Shown in pieces: positions 59,756-64,000 of a stretch of 64,000 nt of DNA (position 1 is the first letter of the stretch; each line of letters begins with the position of its first letter). The translations under genes were made by a program, and so were the position numbers. Where the stretch lies: contig JAFWBQ010000023.1 in NCBI GenBank assembly GCA_017507125.1, forward strand, positions 1 through 64,000. The letters are read 5' to 3'. Origin of the DNA: Lentisphaeria bacterium. GTDB taxonomy: Bacteria; Verrucomicrobiota; Lentisphaeria; Victivallales; Victivallaceae. The notes under the pieces are model-generated. The model saw only the letters and a program-made list of their open reading frames with translations. It was not told the DNA's origin and ran no database searches.

Positions 59756-61699
59756 TCATGCCTCCTCTTTTTGGGCAACATCAGGTAAAAACAGCCGGAA
59801 GGTACTTCCCTGTCCCGGAGTACTTTCAACAGAGATCCAGCCACCGCAGTTGGTGATGATGCCGTATGCCATTGAAAGTCCCATTCCACTGCCTTCGCCC
59901 TGGGGTTTCGTAGTGAAAAATGGTTCAAATATTTTGGATATGGTCTCTTTATCCATGCCGCTGCCGTTGTCTGCAATGTCAATACAGCAGTAGTCCTTTG
60001 AGGCTGTGGAATTCACCTTTATGCCCGGCGGAACCGCGAAAGCCCCGTCGGGAAGTTCTGCTGCCGGAAAAAGCGTTACAGCAAGGATCTTGTCGTTTTC
60101 ATTTTTGTCCATGGCGTAAATGGCGTTGATGATGATGTTTACCAGAACCTGCTGAAGCTGCAGCTGGTCGCAGTGGATCAGAAAACGATTTTCCGGAATT
60201 CTGGTCTCTATTTGTACCCCGGAGAGTTTTTTGGGCCCGATAAGGTCAAATGTGCTCCGGAAAAGTAGGGCTGGGTCAAAGTCTGTTTCCACATAGTTGC
60301 CCCGGCGGGCGAAGCCCAGAAGCTGTCTGGTGAGTTCGCCGGCTTTTTCTGAAATCGTAATGACCTTGTTCAGGTGATCGTCGATTTTCCGGGTCCAACT
60401 CTGTTCTCTGGCACCTATCAGTTTTGCCAGATCAATGTGACCGAGAATGGCATGGATATAGTTGTTGAAGTCGTGGGCGACACCTCCGGCAAGGACACCG
60501 AGAGATTCAAGGCGCTGTGAGTGGACAAGCTGTTCATGGAGCGCTCTTTTTTCTTCTGTCAGCTTGATTTCCTGTGTGATGTCTCTGGCGATCAGCATAC
60601 GGTATTCTTCATTCATGAGCTCCATGATGTTCCATGAGCCGAAAAGTTTGATTTCCTCTGCCCCGGATTCCGGCGTAAAGCTGCACCGGAATGTGGCGGT
60701 TCCGTTGAAAGGCGCGGTGAAAGAAAACTCTTCCGGTTTCAGGATGACAAGTTTTTTCAACAGACCTGAGGCTCCGGATTTTGCGGCGTTGCCGAAGATC
60801 CGGCGGGCGGCGATATTGGCTTCTCTGACACAGTTCCTGCCGTCAAAGATCACGATGATCTCAGAGGCATTGTGAAGCAGCAGCCGGTAACGGTTCTGCC
60901 ATGCGGTCAGATCCTGTTCCAGCTCTTTACTGCGCCCGTAGCTGCCGAAAAAGGCGAAGATAAGATCCAGTGGACGGCGGCGTGCCGTGGAGCTGCTTTC
61001 GCTTTCAGTCAGTTTCAAATAGGTCCCCAGAAGTATCCCAAGCCACAAATTGAGGAAGAATTGGGCCAGTTGTTCACCGGAAAACCACTCCGGCGTGATC
61101 CCGGAACCCAGCTGAAGAAGCCAGTTGGGGACCGTGATGATGACCTGAACTCCGAGCATTGAGACCACTGATGCCCAAAATTTGCTGAAGCCGAGTTCTG
61201 TCAGACTTGAATAGAGAATAGGCAGGGAAAAAACTGAAAATACAATGGGGATCACTGCTGCTGTCAGTGCGCGTTTTGCTCCGTTCAGCAGCATTTCCAG
61301 CGCGGTACCGGAAAAACCTGCAGAAAGGGAAAATGTACTCCAGGAGCATTGCAGATAGATTATCTCTGTTATGTAGATCAAAACAAGAAAAACTGCCAGA
61401 AAACCATAGATCAGCCGTTGGGCACTCAGTGTTCCCTCAACGATATATGTGAGCAGAAAAATCGCCATGACGGGGGTGAACATAATGACTCTGGGGACCG
61501 AAAAGAAAAGACCGCTCCAGAGATGTGCCTGAATATCCGCTCCCATGGCAAGGAAGGTCAGAAGAAGCAAAGCGGAAAATGCCATGACAAAAGGGGTTTT
61601 TCCGATGTTGGCGCGCTGATAGAAAAGCAGGGCCAGCACCGTGAAAATAAAGGTGCTTTCAAGAAGAAGAAGAAGGGGAACCCCGATGAAATACGGCAT
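59756..61699 (-). CDS. Membrane sensor histidine kinase
   Basis: 647 residues. Seven or so membrane segments (1-240), a PAS-like domain (about 270-380), a HisKA variant domain with G-V-A-H-D-F-N-N-Y near 408, and an HATPase domain (N-I-I-I-N-A-I near 525, D-N-G-S-G-M, F-E-P-F-F-T-T-K and G-M-G-L-S near the end). There is no receiver domain and no response regulator gene beside it, so its partner is elsewhere. The stimulus is unknown. It follows gmhB by 5 bases. Confidence 0.9.
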   Translation of the reverse strand: MPYFIGVPLLLLLESTFIFTVLALLFYQRANIGKTPFVMAFSALLLLTFLAMGADIQAHLWSGLFFSVPRVIMFTPVMAIFLLTYIVEGTLSAQRLIYGFLAVFLVLIYITEIIYLQCSWSTFSLSAGFSGTALEMLLNGAKRALTAAVIPIVFSVFSLPILYSSLTELGFSKFWASVVSMLGVQVIITVPNWLLQLGSGITPEWFSGEQLAQFFLNLWLGILLGTYLKLTESESSSTARRRPLDLIFAFFGSYGRSKELEQDLTAWQNRYRLLLHNASEIIVIFDGRNCVREANIAARRIFGNAAKSGASGLLKKLVILKPEEFSFTAPFNGTATFRCSFTPESGAEEIKLFGSWNIMELMNEEYRMLIARDITQEIKLTEEKRALHEQLVHSQRLESLGVLAGGVAHDFNNYIHAILGHIDLAKLIGAREQSWTRKIDDHLNKVITISEKAGELTRQLLGFARRGNYVETDFDPALLFRSTFDLIGPKKLSGVQIETRIPENRFLIHCDQLQLQQVLVNIIINAIYAMDKNENDKILAVTLFPAAELPDGAFAVPPGIKVNSTASKDYCCIDIADNGSGMDKETISKIFEPFFTTKPQGEGSGMGLSMAYGIITNCGGWISVESTPGQGSTFRLFLPDVAQKEEA

Positions 61700-61704
61700 G
61701 ATTT

Positions 61705-62253
61705 TTACTTTCCGGCAGAAGTGACCATCTGAACTGCTTCCAACACAGTCGGAGCCGTCTCATAACCTGCTGCTCTGGCTTTAGGGGCATGTTTGTCCCA
61801 GTAAAAAGAGTCCACCAGAAAGCCCTGACGGCATCCGGCATTGCGTCCGGCTTCCAGATCAGAGATGCGGTCGCCGATCATATAGGAAGAGGTGATGTCA
61901 ATATCCAGGTCTCTTGCCGCTTTGAAGATCATTCCCGGATTGGGCTTGCGGCAGGAACACTCTCCGGTGACTTTCTGATGATGGGGACAGAAATAAAATC
62001 CGTCGATTTTTTCCCCCCAGAGTGCAAGCAGCTCCTGTATCCTTTTGTGGCAGGCGTGAACGGCATTTGCTTCGTACATGCCCAAAGCGATCCCTCCCTG
62101 ATTGGTGATGACCACAGCCAGAAAACCTGCCTCATGCAGTGCTTTGAGTCCTTCGGCAAAACCGGGTTTGAGTTCGATTTTTTCCGGTTCATGACAATAG
62201 CGGACATCATAGTTCACCACGCCGTCCCGGTCAAGAAAAAAAGCTTTGTTCAT
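61705..62253 (-). CDS. gmhB: D-glycero-D-manno-heptose 1,7-bisphosphate phosphatase-like (GmhB)
   Basis: 182 residues. HAD motif D8-R-D10-G-V-V-N, N-Q-G-G-I-A and a zinc-binding C-P-H-H...C-x-C segment (about 88-104), typical of GmhB. It removes the C7 phosphate to make heptose 1-phosphate for the LPS core or for other heptose glycans. It follows ispE by 7 bases. Confidence 0.93.
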   Translation of the reverse strand: MNKAFFLDRDGVVNYDVRYCHEPEKIELKPGFAEGLKALHEAGFLAVVITNQGGIALGMYEANAVHACHKRIQELLALWGEKIDGFYFCPHHQKVTGECSCRKPNPGMIFKAARDLDIDITSSYMIGDRISDLEAGRNAGCRQGFLVDSFYWDKHAPKARAAGYETAPTVLEAVQMVTSAGK

Positions 62254-62260
62254 AAAATTT

Positions 62261-63130
62261 TCAACACTCCAATATTTTCATGCCCGTTTCCAGATTTTCC
62301 GGAACCGCGAGCGCTTGAACCGCCTCTTTCCGGGAAGAGGTATCTTCAAAGAGGGCAAAAAGGGCCGGACCGCTGCCGGATACATGAACACAAAGCGCTC
62401 CATTTTCCCAAAGGACCCTGCGGAGCTGCGTCAGAAGCGGAAACTTGCTGAAAAGAGGCGCTTCCAAATCGTTGGCGCACAGAGCCGCTGCTTTACGGAA
62501 CTTCCTTTGACGCAGTGCGTTGACCAGTTCCGCAAGTTCAGCTTCCGCGTTTTCAGGAGCTGTCATTGTCTGCAAATGTTTATATGCCCAGGCGGCGCTG
62601 ACGGGGAAATTGGGGAACACAACCAGAATTTCCGGCATGGGGAGTTGACCGGTATATTCAAGTTTTTCGCCGATACCGCGTGCCGCAGCATCACCGGGAG
62701 AAAGGAAAAAGGGAATATCAGCACCAATGGCGGCGGCAAGAGCATTCAGTTCATCGCCGGGACATCCGGGGAACTGCTCAGCAAGAAATTTGAGAATGGT
62801 TCCTGCATCTGAACTGCCTCCGCCCATTCCGGCAGCGACGGGAATGTTTTTCTTCAACTCAAAATGCCAGGTCGGTGTGATCCCCATTCTGCCGGCGAAA
62901 GCCGCAGCTGCTCTGGCACCGAGATTTCCGTCATTTTCCGGAACTTCAGGCGATGCACAGGCAAGTGTGATGCCGGGGGAACCTTTCAAGTCGGCACAGA
63001 TTTCATCCGATACCGCCGGCACCGGATGAAAAAGAGTGACAAGTTCGTGGTAACCGTCAGCTCTTTTTCCGGTGATACGCAGCAGCAGATTTATCTTTGC
63101 CGGAGCACGGAGGATATATCTGGAGTCCAT
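62261..63130 (-). CDS. ispE: 4-diphosphocytidyl-2-C-methyl-D-erythritol kinase
   Basis: 289 residues. GHMP kinase: A-P-A-K-I-N-L-L-L (about 8-16), the ATP loop P-V-A-A-G-M-G-G-G-S-S-D-A-G (about 95-108) and a C-terminal V-S-G-S-G-P-A-L-F. It phosphorylates CDP-methylerythritol in the MEP isoprenoid pathway. Confidence 0.97.
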   Translation of the reverse strand: MDSRYILRAPAKINLLLRITGKRADGYHELVTLFHPVPAVSDEICADLKGSPGITLACASPEVPENDGNLGARAAAAFAGRMGITPTWHFELKKNIPVAAGMGGGSSDAGTILKFLAEQFPGCPGDELNALAAAIGADIPFFLSPGDAAARGIGEKLEYTGQLPMPEILVVFPNFPVSAAWAYKHLQTMTAPENAEAELAELVNALRQRKFRKAAALCANDLEAPLFSKFPLLTQLRRVLWENGALCVHVSGSGPALFALFEDTSSRKEAVQALAVPENLETGMKILEC

Positions 63131-63142
63131 GGGCTTACTGAA

Positions 63143-64000
63143 TCACTCTTCAACGTTTTCCTGCACGGGAGCGAATTTGAACCCGTAGTGCTCATTGTAA
63201 CGTCTTGCTTCGTTTTCAATAGCGACCGCCAGTTTCAAGGCGCGCAGACCCTGAACGCCTGAGACTTTGGGATCGACTACTGTGCCGGTGGCTTTTGTCT
63301 GGCGGACTGCTGCAAGAAAATCGTCAAGTTCTGCAGCGAGGGCATTTTTTTCATCCAGGTTCACATCTTTCCGTGCCAGACCGATCTTATTGCGTTTCAG
63401 AACCATGCCGCAGTGTTTGCCGTAGTCCATTGAAATGTAGCCGTCATCCTGAAAGACTCTGAAGCGGCGCATCGGCTCCTGGCTGACCCGGCTGGCTGTG
63501 AGTGAGGCACAGCTGCCGTTGACGAATTTGATGCGGGCATTGACAATATCTTCGGTTCCGCTGAGAACAGGGATCCCCACTACGTCAAAGCGTTCCACTT
63601 CGGATTTGACCATGGTCAGAACCAGATCTATATCATGGATCATCAGGTCAAGGATGACACTGACTTCTGTGCCTCTGCGGGGCATGCCGGGACGCGGGGG
63701 GGGATAGGATGCCAGACGGTGGGCTTCGATGAAACGGGTGGTCGCGTGATGTTTTTCAAGAAAGTCCATGGCTGGGTTGAAACGCTCCACATGGCCCACA
63801 CCGAAAACGACCTGGTTTTCAGCAGCGGCTTTGACCATCTTTTCAGCTTCCTCCACGCTGGCGGCAATGGGTTTTTCAACCAGAACATGCTTTTTCATTG
63901 CCAGCAGGGGCAGCGTGGTGGAGCAGTGATAGGTGGCGGGGACCGCAACACTGAGAGCATCACACTTTTCGGCAAGTTCTTCCCAGTTGTCAAAGACCTT
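63143..64000 (-). CDS. Gfo/Idh/MocA oxidoreductase, 5' end beyond the window
   Basis: At least 285 residues, open at the right edge. The reading frame stays open from the ATG at 63898 to base 64000 and gives a normal Rossmann-linker segment, so the ATG is internal. Motifs are V-E-K-P-I-A, G-V-G-H-V-E-R-F-N-P and H-D-I-D-L. The missing part should hold the NAD-binding G-x-G-x-x-G. Close to ispE and gmhB it may act in lipid A or cell-surface sugar synthesis (for example a UDP-GlcNAc 3-dehydrogenase of the GnnA kind), but this is inference. Confidence 0.85.
   Translation of the reverse strand, partial: KVFDNWEELAEKCDALSVAVPATYHCSTTLPLLAMKKHVLVEKPIAASVEEAEKMVKAAAENQVVFGVGHVERFNPAMDFLEKHHATTRFIEAHRLASYPPPRPGMPRRGTEVSVILDLMIHDIDLVLTMVKSEVERFDVVGIPVLSGTEDIVNARIKFVNGSCASLTASRVSQEPMRRFRVFQDDGYISMDYGKHCGMVLKRNKIGLARKDVNLDEKNALAAELDDFLAAVRQTKATGTVVDPKVSGVQGLRALKLAVAIENEARRYNEHYGFKFAPVQENVEE

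Overview
The window looks like a chromosomal segment of a Gram-negative, probably anaerobic, carbohydrate-using bacterium of the PVC group. Lentisphaerota (Victivallis-like) is my best guess. This is inferred from gene content: a DUF4838/alpha-glucuronidase-like enzyme, a Tat-exported DUF1501 protein, SGNH hydrolases, a ceramidase-like enzyme, a zinc-ribbon Ser/Thr kinase, GmhB and TolC-type outer membrane proteins. It also rests on an electron-bifurcating-type lactate dehydrogenase operon. I saw no rRNA or tRNA gene, and no CRISPR array.

Layout. 1-4.1 kb: the 3' end of a group II intron, then a three-gene tripartite exporter operon (FUSC-like pump, HlyD adaptor, TolC-like lipoprotein), then a probable fragment of another group II intron. 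4.1-12.1 kb (minus): a PPIase/Ser-Thr-kinase pair and a type I secretion pair (ABC exporter plus HlyD adaptor). The exporter's long leader contains a small inverted-repeat element. 12.3-21.5 kb (minus): DUF1501 protein, DUF1846 protein, LepA, and a GH13+GH133 glycogen-debranching fusion. 21.6-27.4 kb (minus): EtfB, EtfA with a ferredoxin module, a GlcD-type lactate dehydrogenase, a LarA-type racemase and a Ca/Na exchanger. 27.6-35.7 kb (plus): sodium symporter, SGNH hydrolase, DUF4838 enzyme and an alpha/beta hydrolase, a likely polysaccharide-utilisation neighbourhood. 35.7-38.6 kb: a MocR-type regulator divergent from pdxS-pdxT. 38.7-48.5 kb: ceramidase-like enzyme with an SNF transporter, SGNH hydrolase, GpsA, zinc-ribbon rhomboid, CysZ-like protein, RlmN, TPR protein and a 30-residue bS22-like ribosomal protein. 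48.7-57.5 kb: RecJ, a six-hairpin glycosidase-like protein, a small exported Cys-rich protein, G1P dehydrogenase with a metallophosphoesterase, and a NagA-like deacetylase. 57.5-64 kb (minus): a tight six-gene run (Gfo/Idh oxidoreductase, IspE, GmhB, histidine kinase, FAD oxidoreductase, RlmD-like methyltransferase) that continues past the right edge.

Regulation. At least 19 promoters fit one pattern, TTGnnn, a 16-17 bp spacer, then TATATT or a near match. Several sit exactly where they choose between alternative start codons. Many transcription units end in clear intrinsic terminators.

The points most worth a second look are: the inverted-repeat element shared by the type I secretion and lepA leaders; the MocR-type regulator that has lost its PLP lysine beside the PLP synthase genes; the two degenerate C39-like modules on the secretion ATPase; the GH13+GH133 fusion; and the confurcating-type lactate operon. 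I did not find one unmistakable new system. The shared leader element and the lysine-less regulator are the nearest candidates.
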